Assembly (NCBI GenBank): GCA_002347565.1
Contig: DDXR01000076.1
Span: forward strand, 36,626-100,625
Direction of reading: 5' to 3'
DNA: 64,000 bases
DNA from: a bacterium UBP2_UBA2255
GTDB lineage: Bacteria; Edwardsbacteria; AC1; EtOH8
The position numbers and the translations under genes are program-made. Under the pieces are notes generated by a model. The model was given only the letters and a program-made list of their open reading frames with translations. It had not been told where the DNA came from and did not search any database. Of the stretch, positions 8,230 to 16,287 are shown in pieces (the stretch's first letter is position 1; each line of letters opens with the position of its first letter).

Positions 8230-9579
8230 ATGATCCGGAGATGCATCTTCTCGCTGGCGATCGCCTTGCTCTCGGTCGTCCCCGCGGTTTTCGCCCAAAA
8301 CACCGGCAAGATCGCGGGGACCGTCAAGGAAGATGGCACCTCTGAGCCGCTCACTGGTGCTGCCGTAACTATCCTTGGCACTACATTGGGGGTCAATACG
8401 GACTTGGATGGCCGATTCGTATTAGTCAATGTACCGATAGGCGAATACACAGTAGAAGCACGGGTGGCTGGTTATCAGGATAATAAAATACATCACGTAC
8501 GCGTGCTACCTAGTCAGACCAGCTATATAATGTTCAAGCTATCATCTGTTCCTGCGCAAGTACAATTGGACATCAAGCCATTGAGGGTTCGATCAGACAG
8601 CCTTGAACAAACCGTTATCACCCCATATCTAGAAGCGCCGATCGAACCGAATAGTAACTTAATATATTGCGCCACATTTCAGCTTGCATGGAACGAGTTA
8701 AAGGATAGCATCATCCGCCAGAATATCGAACTTGAGGGGGATCCAATCGAGGCACGATTGCTAAACAAACAGTTATTCGACAAAAAATACCTCGACAGGA
8801 ATTGTTACGTAGCCAGATCCGGGAAGTTGTCACGGTCAGTACTGGAAGACATCAATGGAGAACTGCATGATAAATTTGGGCAATTTGCGCCCGACAGCCT
8901 GAAAATACCTGTAAATCCGAATAACACGTCTTTTTTGTCATACGCCTTTCTCTATAAAAACCTCCGTTTCCCGCATAGATTCAATTCGATCGATGGCACG
9001 ATCCGCTTTGTTTTGCCGGATAGTTTCATCGACATAAAGTCTTTCGGCATTTCTGCGACCAATGAATCTATTGCCAAGCAACTCCGGAAACAAGTATCTG
9101 TACTATACTATAATAGTAATGATGATTTTGCCGTGCGATTGCAGACCACTTCAAACAAGGACGAACTGATACTTGCGAAAACAGAACATGCTTCGACCCT
9201 TTCCACAACTATTGAGAAGCTGGAGCAGAATATCAGGACCCACCGGACGTCTTCCCTTAATGAAGATGACGGGCTTGCTATTCCATATATCGATTTCGAT
9301 ATTGACCATTCATACGAACAATTATCAAAGAGATATCTTCTTAATCCTGGGTGGCGGAGGTATTATATTGAAAGGGCTCTTCAGAGAATAAAATTCCAGC
9401 TTGATGAAGGCGGCGCCACGCTAGTTTCTACGGCAACAGTTACTATAATCAAAGGCATACCCCCAAGGCAATTTATCTTCAACAAACCATTCCTCGTCGT
9501 GCTCAAGCAGAAAGGCTGTGCTCATCCCTTTTTCGCCATGTGGGTGGCAAACCCCGAGCTTCTTGTTCTCGATAAGTGA
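8230..9579 (+). CDS. Secreted protein: carboxypeptidase-regulatory-like domain plus serpin-like C-terminus
   Basis: 449 residues. Signal peptide about 1-22 (VFAQ). Residues 25-105 form a CarboxypepD_reg-like beta-sandwich ('GKIAGTVKEDGTSEPLTGA', 'TDLDGRFVLVNVPIGEYTVE'). The rest is alpha/beta; its end has 'DEGGATLVSTATV' (392-404) and 'FNKPFLVVL' (417-425) followed by 'FFAMWVANP', the order of hinge and distal-hinge motifs of serpins. A serpin-like protease inhibitor is an inference from those motifs and could be wrong. The gene is markedly more AT-rich than its neighbours, suggesting transfer. It overlaps the next start by four bases. Confidence 0.6.
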   Translation: MIRRCIFSLAIALLSVVPAVFAQNTGKIAGTVKEDGTSEPLTGAAVTILGTTLGVNTDLDGRFVLVNVPIGEYTVEARVAGYQDNKIHHVRVLPSQTSYIMFKLSSVPAQVQLDIKPLRVRSDSLEQTVITPYLEAPIEPNSNLIYCATFQLAWNELKDSIIRQNIELEGDPIEARLLNKQLFDKKYLDRNCYVARSGKLSRSVLEDINGELHDKFGQFAPDSLKIPVNPNNTSFLSYAFLYKNLRFPHRFNSIDGTIRFVLPDSFIDIKSFGISATNESIAKQLRKQVSVLYYNSNDDFAVRLQTTSNKDELILAKTEHASTLSTTIEKLEQNIRTHRTSSLNEDDGLAIPYIDFDIDHSYEQLSKRYLLNPGWRRYYIERALQRIKFQLDEGGATLVSTATVTIIKGIPPRQFIFNKPFLVVLKQKGCAHPFFAMWVANPELLVLDK

Positions 9580-9971
9580 CCTCACTTACCGTCACAACCT
9601 CCGCTCGCGCGGAGCTGGTCGATATCACTGACCGGGTGCAACGCCTAGTCTTCGAGTCCGGGGTCAAGGACGGCCTGTGCCACGTGTGGGTGCCGCACAC
9701 CACGGCCGGCCTGACCGTCAACGAGAACGCCGACCCCGACATCGCCCGCGACCTGCTGGCCGGGCTGGACCGCATCGCGCCCTGGGACGCGGGCTACGCC
9801 CACGGCGAGGGCAACTCGGCCGCGCACATCAAGTCGTCGCTGGTGGGCTGCGAGAAGACCCTGATCGTCCGGGAGGGGAAGCTGGCCCTCGGCACGTGGC
9901 AGGGGCTGTACTTCTGCGAGTTCGACGGTCCGCGGGAACGGCAGGTGTGGGTCCGGCTGGCCCCATGCTGA
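9576..9971 (+). CDS. YjbQ/UPF0047-family protein, copy 2
   Basis: 131 residues starting with GTG that overlaps the previous TGA. It is the canonical form of the family: 'VWVPHTTAGLTVNENADPDI', 'GEGNSAAHIKSSLVG' and 'GTWQGLYFCEFDGPRERQVWV'. The conserved His residues of the active-site cleft are present. The likely activity is the secondary thiamine-phosphate synthase activity reported for the family, with unclear biological role. It is more typical than the paralogue at 3590-4009. An internal start is possible but the family domain begins close to this GTG. Confidence 0.88.
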   Translation: MTSLTVTTSARAELVDITDRVQRLVFESGVKDGLCHVWVPHTTAGLTVNENADPDIARDLLAGLDRIAPWDAGYAHGEGNSAAHIKSSLVGCEKTLIVREGKLALGTWQGLYFCEFDGPRERQVWVRLAPC

Positions 9972-10005
9972 ACAGGGAATATCCCAACGGCCGGCGCAGT
10001 ATATA

Positions 10006-10545
10006 GTGTCGGAACAGCAAAACGACCAACAGCTTATCGAGCGGGCGCTGGCCGGCGACGGCCCGGCCTACGGCCGGTTGGTGACCAAATATCAGCGGGC
10101 CATTTACGCCCTCGCCCGCCGGATGCTGCGCGATCACGACCTGGCCGACGAGGCCGCCCAGGAAACCTTCGTCAAGGCCTATTTCGCGCTGAAGCAGTAC
10201 GACTCCTCGTTCCGGTTCTACACCTGGCTGTCGCGGATCGCCTACAACCTGTGCTGCGACTCGCTGAAGGAACGAAAACGCATCATCCCGCTGGACGCGG
10301 CGCCCGAGCCGCAGTCGGGAGATGATCCGTTGGAGGAGACGGCGCAGAACGACACCTGCGCCCGGATCCGGGCCCAGATCGACCGTTTGCCGCACGACCA
10401 GCGCGCGGTGGTCCTGCTGCGGGCCGACAAGGAACTCTCCTACGAGGACATCAGCTCGGTGTTAAGGATCCCGATGGGCACGGTGATGTCCCGGCTGCAC
10501 CGCGCCCGCCAGGCCCTCTACGGGGCGCTCAAGGACGTCTTATGA
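10006..10545 (+). CDS. ECF-type RNA polymerase sigma factor
   Basis: 179 residues. Sigma region 2 spans about 20-90 ('YGRLVTKYQRAIYALARRML', 'LADEAAQETFVKAYFAL', 'FYTWLSRIAYNLCCDSLK') and region 4 about 120-175 ('LPHDQRAVVLLRADKELSYEDIS', 'GTVMSRLHRARQ'), the RpoE-like arrangement. It starts with GTG and has no clear ribosome site. Its last four bases overlap the anti-sigma gene, the usual sigma/anti-sigma coupling. The target promoters cannot be read from this window. Confidence 0.93.
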   Translation: MSEQQNDQQLIERALAGDGPAYGRLVTKYQRAIYALARRMLRDHDLADEAAQETFVKAYFALKQYDSSFRFYTWLSRIAYNLCCDSLKERKRIIPLDAAPEPQSGDDPLEETAQNDTCARIRAQIDRLPHDQRAVVLLRADKELSYEDISSVLRIPMGTVMSRLHRARQALYGALKDVL

Positions 10546-11399
10546 AGGAACCGAAGGGACATAGCTACTCGTTCGAACAGCTGCAGGCCTTCGCCGACGG
10601 CGCGCTGGACGACGCCCTGGCGCGGGATATCGGGCGTCATCTGGCCGGCTGCGGCGAGTGCCGCGCGGCGGTGGACCGCCTGCGGGCGCTGGACGCCCGG
10701 ATCGGCCAGGCGGAGTCGGCCGATGCGCCGGCCGGATACTTCGAGACATTCGGATCGCGCGTGGCCGGGCGGATCGCCGCGCGCCGGGCGGCAAAGGAGC
10801 GCCCGCTCTTCCGCTTCCCGCTCTGGGGGCTGATCCCGGCCGCCGCGGCCGCCGGACTGGTACTGGTCATCGCCCTGCGGACGGAAACGCCGGTGCCCGA
10901 ACTCACGGTCCGGCTTCCGCCGGCGACCCGCTTCGCTCGGACCGAAAGTGCACCCGCGACCGGCCTGGCCGGGTCGCCCGTAGCCGCTGCCGGCAAGATG
11001 TTGCCGGCCGTCGGACAGAAGGAGGCCCGCCATCACGATCCAGCGGCGGCGGATGCGCGCGAAGCTGACGCCGTACGAACCGAACCGGCGTCGGACAGCC
11101 GGGCGAAACTGGCCGCCCCCGAGCCGCCGCTGACCGGCCCCTCGCCCGCCGCACCTACGGCCCTGCAGGCCCGCAGTGAAGCCGTCTCGCCTCCGGCGGC
11201 CGGCCCGGCCCGGGGAACGCCGCGCCGAGACTCCCGCATGGCCATTGCTGCCAGGACCGCCATCAAGGCCCGACTGCGCGCCCCTGCCGAGCCAGCCACC
11301 GCGCGCGCAATCGTGATCCACCTGCCCGATGGCGGCGCCTATTGCCCGGCGCCGGAGGTCGCCGCGGCCATCGCGATCGAGCTCCCGACAGACGATTGA
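10542..11399 (+). CDS. Membrane anti-sigma factor with zinc-binding ZAS motif
   Basis: 285 residues. The N-terminus has the H-X3-C-X2-C motif (H33, C37, C40) of zinc anti-sigma domains, preceded by a helix. One membrane helix spans about 94-112. The remainder is a low-complexity Ala/Pro-rich periplasmic stretch with a small C-terminal segment, without recognised sensor domain. It would hold the ECF sigma factor encoded just upstream at the membrane until a signal releases it. Start and sigma stop overlap by four bases. Confidence 0.85.
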   Translation: MKEPKGHSYSFEQLQAFADGALDDALARDIGRHLAGCGECRAAVDRLRALDARIGQAESADAPAGYFETFGSRVAGRIAARRAAKERPLFRFPLWGLIPAAAAAGLVLVIALRTETPVPELTVRLPPATRFARTESAPATGLAGSPVAAAGKMLPAVGQKEARHHDPAAADAREADAVRTEPASDSRAKLAAPEPPLTGPSPAAPTALQARSEAVSPPAAGPARGTPRRDSRMAIAARTAIKARLRAPAEPATARAIVIHLPDGGAYCPAPEVAAAIAIELPTDD

Positions 11400-11436
11400 A
11401 CGGGCCGCGGCCATGCGGGGGCTGATGGATTTTCGC

Positions 11437-11466
11437 TTGACTTTTCGGGGCCAATTCCCGTATAGT
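11437..11466 (+). promoter_or_regulatory. Promoter of the response-regulator gene
   Basis: TTGACT (11437-11442), 18-base spacer, TATAGT (11461-11466). The ATG at 11477 is only ten bases after the -10 box, so the transcript should be leaderless or nearly so, and no ribosome site is visible. Confidence 0.65.
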
Positions 11467-11476
11467 TACATCTTAT

Positions 11477-12115
11477 ATGGCAGATTACAAGATACTGATC
11501 GCCGATGACGAGGCCAACATCGTCAAGATCCTGGAGTTCGAACTGAAGAAGAACAGCTACCAGGTCCTGACGGCGTTCGACGGCGAGGAGGCCCTGTGGG
11601 TGGCCGAGCGCGACCACCCCGACCTCATCATTTCCGACATCATGATGCCCAAGATGGACGGCTACGAGCTGTGCCGCCGCGTCAAGGCCAATCCCGACCT
11701 GCGGGCGGTGCCGTTCCTGTTCCTGACCGCCAAGACCGGCATCGAAAACCGGATCCAGGGCTACGCCATCGGTGGCGAGAAGTACATCACCAAGCCCTGC
11801 AACCGCCAGGAACTGCTCAAGATCATCGACATGCGGTTGAAGCACGCGGACAAGGCAAAGAAGCTGTTCGCCGAAAAGGCCCGGAAGTTCCAGGGCGACC
11901 TGGCCATCATCTCGATCTTCTCGCTGCTGGACATGTTCTTCATGGGCGGCTGGTCCGGCTATATCGACCTCGCCTCCGGCGACGGCCAGACCGGACGGAT
12001 CGAGCTGGAGAACGCCACGATCGGGATCTGCACGCTCAACGGCCAGTCGGAATCTGACACGCTCGCCAAGCTGCTGGCGTGGAACCAGGGGACGTTCCTG
12101 GCCGAGCACGAGTGA
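11477..12115 (+). CDS. Response regulator with C-terminal DUF4388/PATAN-like domain
   Basis: 212 residues. A receiver domain (1-120) with the acidic pair D10/D11, phospho-acceptor D54 in 'IISDIMMPKMDG', the conserved Thr in 'FLFLTAKT' and Lys in 'YITKP'. A C-terminal region from about 135 ('GDLAIISIFSLLDMFFMGGWSGYIDLASGDGQTGRIELENA') fits the DUF4388/PATAN domain found on two-component and motility regulators. No histidine kinase is adjacent. It likely passes a phospho-signal to a protein partner rather than to DNA. Confidence 0.88.
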   Translation: MADYKILIADDEANIVKILEFELKKNSYQVLTAFDGEEALWVAERDHPDLIISDIMMPKMDGYELCRRVKANPDLRAVPFLFLTAKTGIENRIQGYAIGGEKYITKPCNRQELLKIIDMRLKHADKAKKLFAEKARKFQGDLAIISIFSLLDMFFMGGWSGYIDLASGDGQTGRIELENATIGICTLNGQSESDTLAKLLAWNQGTFLAEHE

Positions 12116-12132
12116 CCGCCCGGCCCCGGCAA

Positions 12133-12174
12133 CAGGGAAGAGGCCCCGCTCTACTGAGCGGGGCCTCTTCCCTG
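12133..12174. terminator. Strong bidirectional hairpin terminator
   Basis: A perfect 18-base-pair stem (CAGGGAAGAGGCCCCGCT / its complement) with a six-base loop. It follows the response-regulator stop and covers the end of the convergent radical SAM gene, whose TAG lies in the loop. There is no long U-tract. Confidence 0.75.
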
Positions 12175-13077
12175 CCGGGCCACTCCGGCCAGATGCCTCC
12201 AAACGGCTTGGCCGCAGTTGCTGCCGATCTCGTTCTCGGCGGGGTCGCCGACCGAGACGATAACATCGAATCCGCGCCGGCTCAGTTCCCCGGCCTTGGC
12301 CTCCAGCAGGATCCCGGCCGCCGGCGCGCATCCCGCGTCCGGCAGGCCGTTGTCGGATGCCGCAGCCGTGGGGTTGAGCGGCGTCAGCTTGACCGCGAAC
12401 CACCGCGGGTCGAACCACCGGGCGAGCTTGGCGGCGTCGAGCTCCCACTCGCCGCAGACCGCGAAGTTCAGCGCCGGCTTGCGCAGGCCGGGGCGGTAGA
12501 AACTGCGCCCGATCAGCGCCAGTTCCCGCCAGTCCATCTTGGGGTACGGCATCAGCCGGTCGCGCTGGGCCGGATCAGTGCTGTTGATCGAGAACTGCAG
12601 CTGGAAATCGCGGAAGTAGTCGCGCAGGCCCAGCAGGGTCGAGAACCAGCGCCGGCGATCCGCCGGTCCGACCGTGGCCACGCAGGGGATCACTCCCGGA
12701 TACCGTTCCTTCAGCCGCCACAGCGCCCTGAGCACCTCGCTGTTGAGCGCCGGCTCCCCCATGCGGGCGAACTGGACCTTGAACTTGGCGCTGGATGCCG
12801 GGTCCCGTCCGTTGGCGGCGACCACCCGGTCGACCTGTGCCAGGATCTCCGCGTCCGACAGGTTTCCCTGGAAGCGCCGGCCGGCGTCGCACATCTGGCA
12901 GTTCACCGGGCACCCCAGCTGGGTGGATACGATCACCACCCATTTTTGATCTCGGCCGCCCAGGTCCGGATCGCAGGCGTCGACGAATTCCACCAGCAGG
13001 TTCGGGTCGCCCCGCACCGATGCCAGGTAAACCTCGGCCAGCCCGTGGCGGCCGGTCTTGTCCATGACCGTCAGCAT
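12151..13077 (-). CDS. Radical SAM protein, RlmN/Cfr-like
   Basis: 308 residues. The cluster motif C56-X3-C60-X2-C63 ('GCPVNCQMCDAG') and the following 'RRFQGNLSDAEILAQV' match RlmN/Cfr radical SAM methyltransferases. C288 in 'GSNCGQ' near the end corresponds to the second catalytic Cys used for methyl transfer in RlmN. RlmN methylates A2503 of 23S rRNA and a tRNA adenosine; whether this protein has the same target is not shown, and it lacks the usual N-terminal accessory domain. It overlaps the upstream oxidoreductase gene by seven bases and is the last gene of a three-gene operon. Confidence 0.8.
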   Translation of the reverse strand: MLTVMDKTGRHGLAEVYLASVRGDPNLLVEFVDACDPDLGGRDQKWVVIVSTQLGCPVNCQMCDAGRRFQGNLSDAEILAQVDRVVAANGRDPASSAKFKVQFARMGEPALNSEVLRALWRLKERYPGVIPCVATVGPADRRRWFSTLLGLRDYFRDFQLQFSINSTDPAQRDRLMPYPKMDWRELALIGRSFYRPGLRKPALNFAVCGEWELDAAKLARWFDPRWFAVKLTPLNPTAAASDNGLPDAGCAPAAGILLEAKAGELSRRGFDVIVSVGDPAENEIGSNCGQAVWRHLAGVARQGRGPAQ

Positions 13078-13931
13078 GCCCCCCGCCCCCCCAGATATGC
13101 GTGCGCCATCATCGCCTTGTCCACGCCGTCGCCGAAGGCGATGGCTGCCTGGCGGCGGCGGCCGGCGACGGCGTCGCCGGCGATGTGCAGGCCCCGTCCC
13201 AGCCGCCGCCGCGCCGAAGCCGTCAGCGCGGGAAGCGACGGCTCGCCGCCGATCGCGACCAGGACTGCGTCGGCCCTGGTCCTACCCCGCGGCGTGACCA
13301 GCGCCACCCCGCGGGTACCCGACGTTTCGATGCGCGACACCGGGCGATTCAGCCTCAGCCGGACGCCCAGCGAGCGGGCCAGCGAAACCAATCCCGCATG
13401 CGCCCGGGGCCGGCCGCCGCGGCACAGCACCGTGACCGCGGCGCCATGCTCGGCCAGCGAGCAGGCCTGGTCGAAGGCCGTCTCGCCGGCGCCGACCACC
13501 GCGGTCCGCATGCCGCGATGTACCTTGATGTCATTCCACCGGTAATGGACCGAGCCGGCCGCCGCGGGAGCCAGCGGAACGGCCAGCGGCAGCGGGCGCA
13601 CCCCGGTCGCGACGACCACGGCGCGGCAGCGGTATTCCGCCGCCGCGGTCCGCACGATGAAATGCTGGCCGGCCCGAGCGACCTGCAGGCACTCCTGATG
13701 CGCGATGCGCACGCCCGACCGCCGCGCCTGGCACCGCAGCCCCTGCACGATAACCGCACCGGAGAGCCATCCGCCGGCGGGCCAAGGGAAGTTACCGACC
13801 CGGCGGGCCAGGTTCAGCCGGCCGCCGACCCTCTCCTTTTCCAGCACCAGCGCGTCCAGGCCGGCCTGTTTCGCCTGCAGCGCCGCGCCCAGGCCGGCCG
13901 GTCCCGCCCCGATCACGATCACGTCGCGCAT
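13071..13931 (-). CDS. Thioredoxin-reductase-like FAD/NAD(P) oxidoreductase
   Basis: 286 residues with two dinucleotide-binding folds: 'VIVIGAGPAGLGAALQA' at the N-terminus for FAD, 'TAVVGAGETAFDQA' near 150 for NAD(P)H, and a terminal 'IAGDAVAG' FAD motif followed by 'AIAFGDGVDKA'. The fold is that of thioredoxin reductase, but no CxxC redox pair is present, so it is more like ferredoxin/flavodoxin-NADP reductases or other low-molecular-weight reductases. Its start lies 13 bases inside the isochorismatase gene. It could supply electrons to the radical SAM enzyme that follows; this is inference. Confidence 0.82.
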   Translation of the reverse strand: MRDVIVIGAGPAGLGAALQAKQAGLDALVLEKERVGGRLNLARRVGNFPWPAGGWLSGAVIVQGLRCQARRSGVRIAHQECLQVARAGQHFIVRTAAAEYRCRAVVVATGVRPLPLAVPLAPAAAGSVHYRWNDIKVHRGMRTAVVGAGETAFDQACSLAEHGAAVTVLCRGGRPRAHAGLVSLARSLGVRLRLNRPVSRIETSGTRGVALVTPRGRTRADAVLVAIGGEPSLPALTASARRRLGRGLHIAGDAVAGRRRQAAIAFGDGVDKAMMAHAYLGGRGAC

Positions 13932-14500
13932 GGCATCGCGCCCAGCAGGCCGGCGGTGGTGGCGACGCGGGCGAATCCGTGCCGCAGGCAACGCAGCGCG
14001 GCCCGGTGGTATCCCGCGTCCTTGGAGCAGCAGGCGTCGCCGGCGATCACCGGCCGGTAGCCCAGCATGAACCCGTGCCGGGCCGTGGTATCGACGCAGA
14101 GGTGGGTCATCACGCCGCACAGGACGATGTCCCGGACTCCCTTTCTCTTCAGCAACACGGTCAGGCCCGTTCCCATGAACGCGGAGTAATGTTCCTTCTT
14201 GATCACGGTTTCGCCGACCCGGCGGTCCAGTCCCGGGTACGGATCGGACTCCGCTCCGGCGGGCAGATGCTTCCAGCGTGCCGCCATCAGGTTCTTCCCG
14301 TCGCCGGGCCGGCAGTGCACCGTGTAGATGACCGGCCAGCCGGCCTTCCGGGCGGCCGCTACCAGCCGGTTGATCCGCGGCAGCAGCGCCGGAGTGCCGC
14401 GCAGGAACGCCGGCGACCGGCGGTCAAAGAAATAGTTCTGGACATCGACCACCAGCAGGGCGGATCCGACGCGGCCGATGCCGCTGCTCCCTTTTCGCAT
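13919..14500 (-). CDS. Isochorismatase-family cysteine hydrolase
   Basis: 193 residues with the D-K-C catalytic triad of the family: D19 in 'ALLVVDVQNYF', K102 in 'VIKKEHYSAF' and C135 in 'GVMTHLCVDTTARH'. Members hydrolyse isochorismate, nicotinamide, ureidoacrylate or related substrates; the substrate is not evident. The ATG at 14500 is preferred over one at 14515 because the latter lies inside the leader hairpin and a GGGTGG lies nine bases before 14500. It heads a three-gene overlapping operon with a TrxR-like protein and an RlmN-like protein. Confidence 0.85.
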   Translation of the reverse strand: MRKGSSGIGRVGSALLVVDVQNYFFDRRSPAFLRGTPALLPRINRLVAAARKAGWPVIYTVHCRPGDGKNLMAARWKHLPAGAESDPYPGLDRRVGETVIKKEHYSAFMGTGLTVLLKRKGVRDIVLCGVMTHLCVDTTARHGFMLGYRPVIAGDACCSKDAGYHRAALRCLRHGFARVATTAGLLGAMPCAT

Positions 14501-14505
14501 AGAAA

Positions 14506-14541
14506 AACCACCCAAACGCCCATAACGGGGTCTGGGTGGTT
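14506..14541 (-). terminator. Terminator-like leader hairpin (possible attenuator)
   Basis: On the minus strand AACCACCCA pairs with TGGGTGGTT (9 bp, with a smaller CCC/GGG stem inside) and is followed by TTTTTCT, an intrinsic-terminator shape. It lies between a consensus promoter (14606-14577) and the start codon at 14500, and its 3' arm contains the putative ribosome site. Upstream TTCGAA-CCGT-TTCGAA (14555-14540) could form an alternative hairpin that touches the terminator's 5' arm. Confidence 0.6.
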
Positions 14542-14576
14542 CGAAACGGTTCGAAGCCTAGTTCATGACCGGGAGG

Positions 14577-14606
14577 ATTATACCACGGGGACCGGGTCCC
14601 TGTCAA
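14577..14606 (-). promoter_or_regulatory. Consensus promoter of the isochorismatase operon
   Basis: On the minus strand: TTGACA (14606-14601), 18-base spacer, TATAAT (14582-14577). It lies after the PAS gene stop and gives a leader of about 70 bases that carries the hairpin. Confidence 0.78.
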
Positions 14607-14624
14607 ATCGTTGGATCAATGGGA

Positions 14625-14984
14625 TCATTCCTCCATGCCGAACGGCTGCTTGGGAAGGTAGCTGTGGACCTTGGCCACGTAGCCGTCGCCCAGCGGGATC
14701 GTCATGAAGTGGAAATAGCGCTCGCCGGCATCGATCATGCCCCGGTGGTGTTTGCCGTCCTGCAGGGTCTGGGCCATCGGGCATCCCTGGTGCGGTTTGC
14801 CGTTCCCGGTGACATCGTAGCACTTCATGCCGTCGATGGCGGGGAATTCCTTGAACTCCTCGCCGAAGGCGCGGTTGTGCCAGACGATGGTGAACGACCG
14901 GTCCAGGATCATCATCGCCAGGTCGGGCGAATCCAGCAGGGTTCGTTGCAGCCGTGCGACCAGCGCGCTGCGGTCGATCGCCAT
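14625..14984 (-). CDS. Stand-alone PAS-domain protein
   Basis: 119 residues forming one PAS fold: 'LLDSPDLAMMILDRSFTIVWHNRAFGEEF' is the typical start, followed by 'GMKCYDVTGNGKPHQGCPM', where a Cys-containing loop is common in PAS proteins of anaerobes, and 'YFHFMTIPLGDGYVAKVHSYL'. No output domain is attached, so it probably signals through another protein. The start is supported by AGGAGG upstream. The operon promoter for isochorismatase begins right after its stop. Confidence 0.8.
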   Translation of the reverse strand: MAIDRSALVARLQRTLLDSPDLAMMILDRSFTIVWHNRAFGEEFKEFPAIDGMKCYDVTGNGKPHQGCPMAQTLQDGKHHRGMIDAGERYFHFMTIPLGDGYVAKVHSYLPKQPFGMEE

Positions 14985-15010
14985 GGCTTCCTCCTCGTGT
15001 CGTGCGACGG

Positions 15011-15580
15011 TCAGAACCGGAACCCCAGGCCCAGGGTCACGCTCAGGTTCCGCAGGTCTCCCATCTCGCCCTTGTCGGCGATGGCGAACAGGCTGCGGGC
15101 GACCCGCAGGTCGGCCGACAGGAAGCCCGCCACCTCGGCGCCGCCGCCCAGGATCCAGCGGCAGTCGACGGGGCTGAACCCCTCGATGGCTGCGGTGTCG
15201 CCGCCGGCGCTGATCCGGTCGCGCAGCTTGACGCCCAGGTCGGCCCCGCCCTGCAGGAAGCCGGTCACCGGCCCGTCCTGCCCCGCCAGGTGCAGCCGCA
15301 GCAGCGCCGGCACCCGCAGGTAGTCCATGCCGATGTCGTAGCGGACGGCCGAATCCGCGAATGCCATCCGGTGCCGCTCGAACAGCAGCTCGAACTGGAA
15401 GCCGGCGGACGGCACCACCTCGGCATAGTAGACCAGCCCCAGGGTCAGGCCCGAGCCCATGGTGGTGCTGATCTCCGGGGCGGTGATGGCCGTGTAGTTG
15501 ACCCCGGCCCGCGCCCCAATCCCGGCGTGGGCGGTCGTCGCGGCCAACATTATCAGGATTGCAGCGATGCCCGATTTCAC
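15011..15580 (-). CDS. Outer-membrane beta-barrel protein
   Basis: 189 residues, GTG start. A signal peptide (about 1-19, TAHAG) is followed by alternating hydrophobic strands ('GARAGVNYTAI', 'GLTLGLVYYAEV', 'GFQFELLFERH', 'YLRVPALLRLHL') and the last residues GLGFRF end in Phe, the outer-membrane insertion signal. It resembles small porin-family/OmpX-type barrels (outer membrane protein beta-barrel domain) of about eight strands. Function unknown. It supports a two-membrane envelope. A TATAGT hexamer lies 11 bases before the GTG, so the leader may be very short. Confidence 0.8.
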   Translation of the reverse strand: MKSGIAAILIMLAATTAHAGIGARAGVNYTAITAPEISTTMGSGLTLGLVYYAEVVPSAGFQFELLFERHRMAFADSAVRYDIGMDYLRVPALLRLHLAGQDGPVTGFLQGGADLGVKLRDRISAGGDTAAIEGFSPVDCRWILGGGAEVAGFLSADLRVARSLFAIADKGEMGDLRNLSVTLGLGFRF

Positions 15581-15606
15581 ATTAACACACCACTATACAG
15601 TATCGA

Positions 15607-15633
15607 TTCTTCGCGTCTTGGCGCCTTCGTGTG
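15607..15633. repeat. CTCCGTG-type dispersed repeat, diverged copy
   Basis: The stretch CTTCGCGTCTTGGCGCCTTC lies between the LemA and beta-barrel genes and is of the same low-complexity type as the other CTCCGTG strings, though more diverged. Confidence 0.3.
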
Positions 15634-15643
15634 AAAAGATTGG

Positions 15644-16219
15644 TCACTTCGGCAGGTTGAACTTGATCTCAGGCGACTTCTTCTCGACCTCGGCCACCTG
15701 GTACATGTCACGGGGCTGGTAGCCCATCATGTTGGCCACGAACAGGTCTGGGATCTGGCGGATCCTGGTGTTGAACACAGCCACCGACTCATTGTAGAAC
15801 TCGCGCCGGTCGGCCAGGTCATTCTCCAGCCCGCTGACCCTCGACTGCAGATGGACGAAGGTCTGGTCGGCCTTGAGCTGGGGATAGTTCTCGGCCACCG
15901 CGAACAGGGTCTTGAGGGCGCCGGTCAGCTCGCCGCCGGCGGCCGCCTGCTGGCCCGGCGTCTTGGCGTCGAGGAAATGGGTGCGGGCGGCGGTGACCCT
16001 CTCCAGCGTCTCCCGCTCGTACTGCATGTACCCCTCGCAGATCTTGACCAGCTTGGGGATCTCGTCGAAGCGCTGCTTCTCCAGCACCTCGATGTTCCCC
16101 CAGGCCTTGTCGATGTTGACCTTGATCTGGACCAGCTGGTTGTAGATGCCGATGAAGTAAAGAATGGCCGCGATCACCAGCACCAGGAAGCCGATCAGGA
16201 TCATCGTGCCCAGGACCAT
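15644..16219 (-). CDS. LemA-family protein
   Basis: 191 residues. One N-terminal membrane helix (about 4-24) followed by the helical LemA domain with 'YNQLVQIKVNIDKAWGNIEVLEKQR', 'ENYPQLKADQTFVHLQ' and 'RREFYNESVAVFNTRIRQIP'. LemA proteins have an unclear role, but genes often sit beside GIDE-like or TPM-domain membrane proteins. The GIDE-like gene is directly upstream here on the same strand, separated by a palindromic repeat. It probably faces the periplasm or cytoplasm as a membrane-anchored helical bundle. Confidence 0.93.
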   Translation of the reverse strand: MVLGTMILIGFLVLVIAAILYFIGIYNQLVQIKVNIDKAWGNIEVLEKQRFDEIPKLVKICEGYMQYERETLERVTAARTHFLDAKTPGQQAAAGGELTGALKTLFAVAENYPQLKADQTFVHLQSRVSGLENDLADRREFYNESVAVFNTRIRQIPDLFVANMMGYQPRDMYQVAEVEKKSPEIKFNLPK

Positions 16220-16234
16220 GGTACCCTCCTTCTT

Positions 16235-16264
16235 GTTGGGGCGGCCGGCCGGTCGCCCTTACGG
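16235..16264. repeat. GTTGGGGC palindromic repeat (copy D)
   Basis: Nearly identical to copy B at 2302-2330, with the core GGCGGCCGGCCGGTCGCC. It fills the gap between the LemA and GIDE-like genes. Confidence 0.75.
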
Positions 16265-16287
16265 TTTGTCGGCGTATCGCCGTGCCG

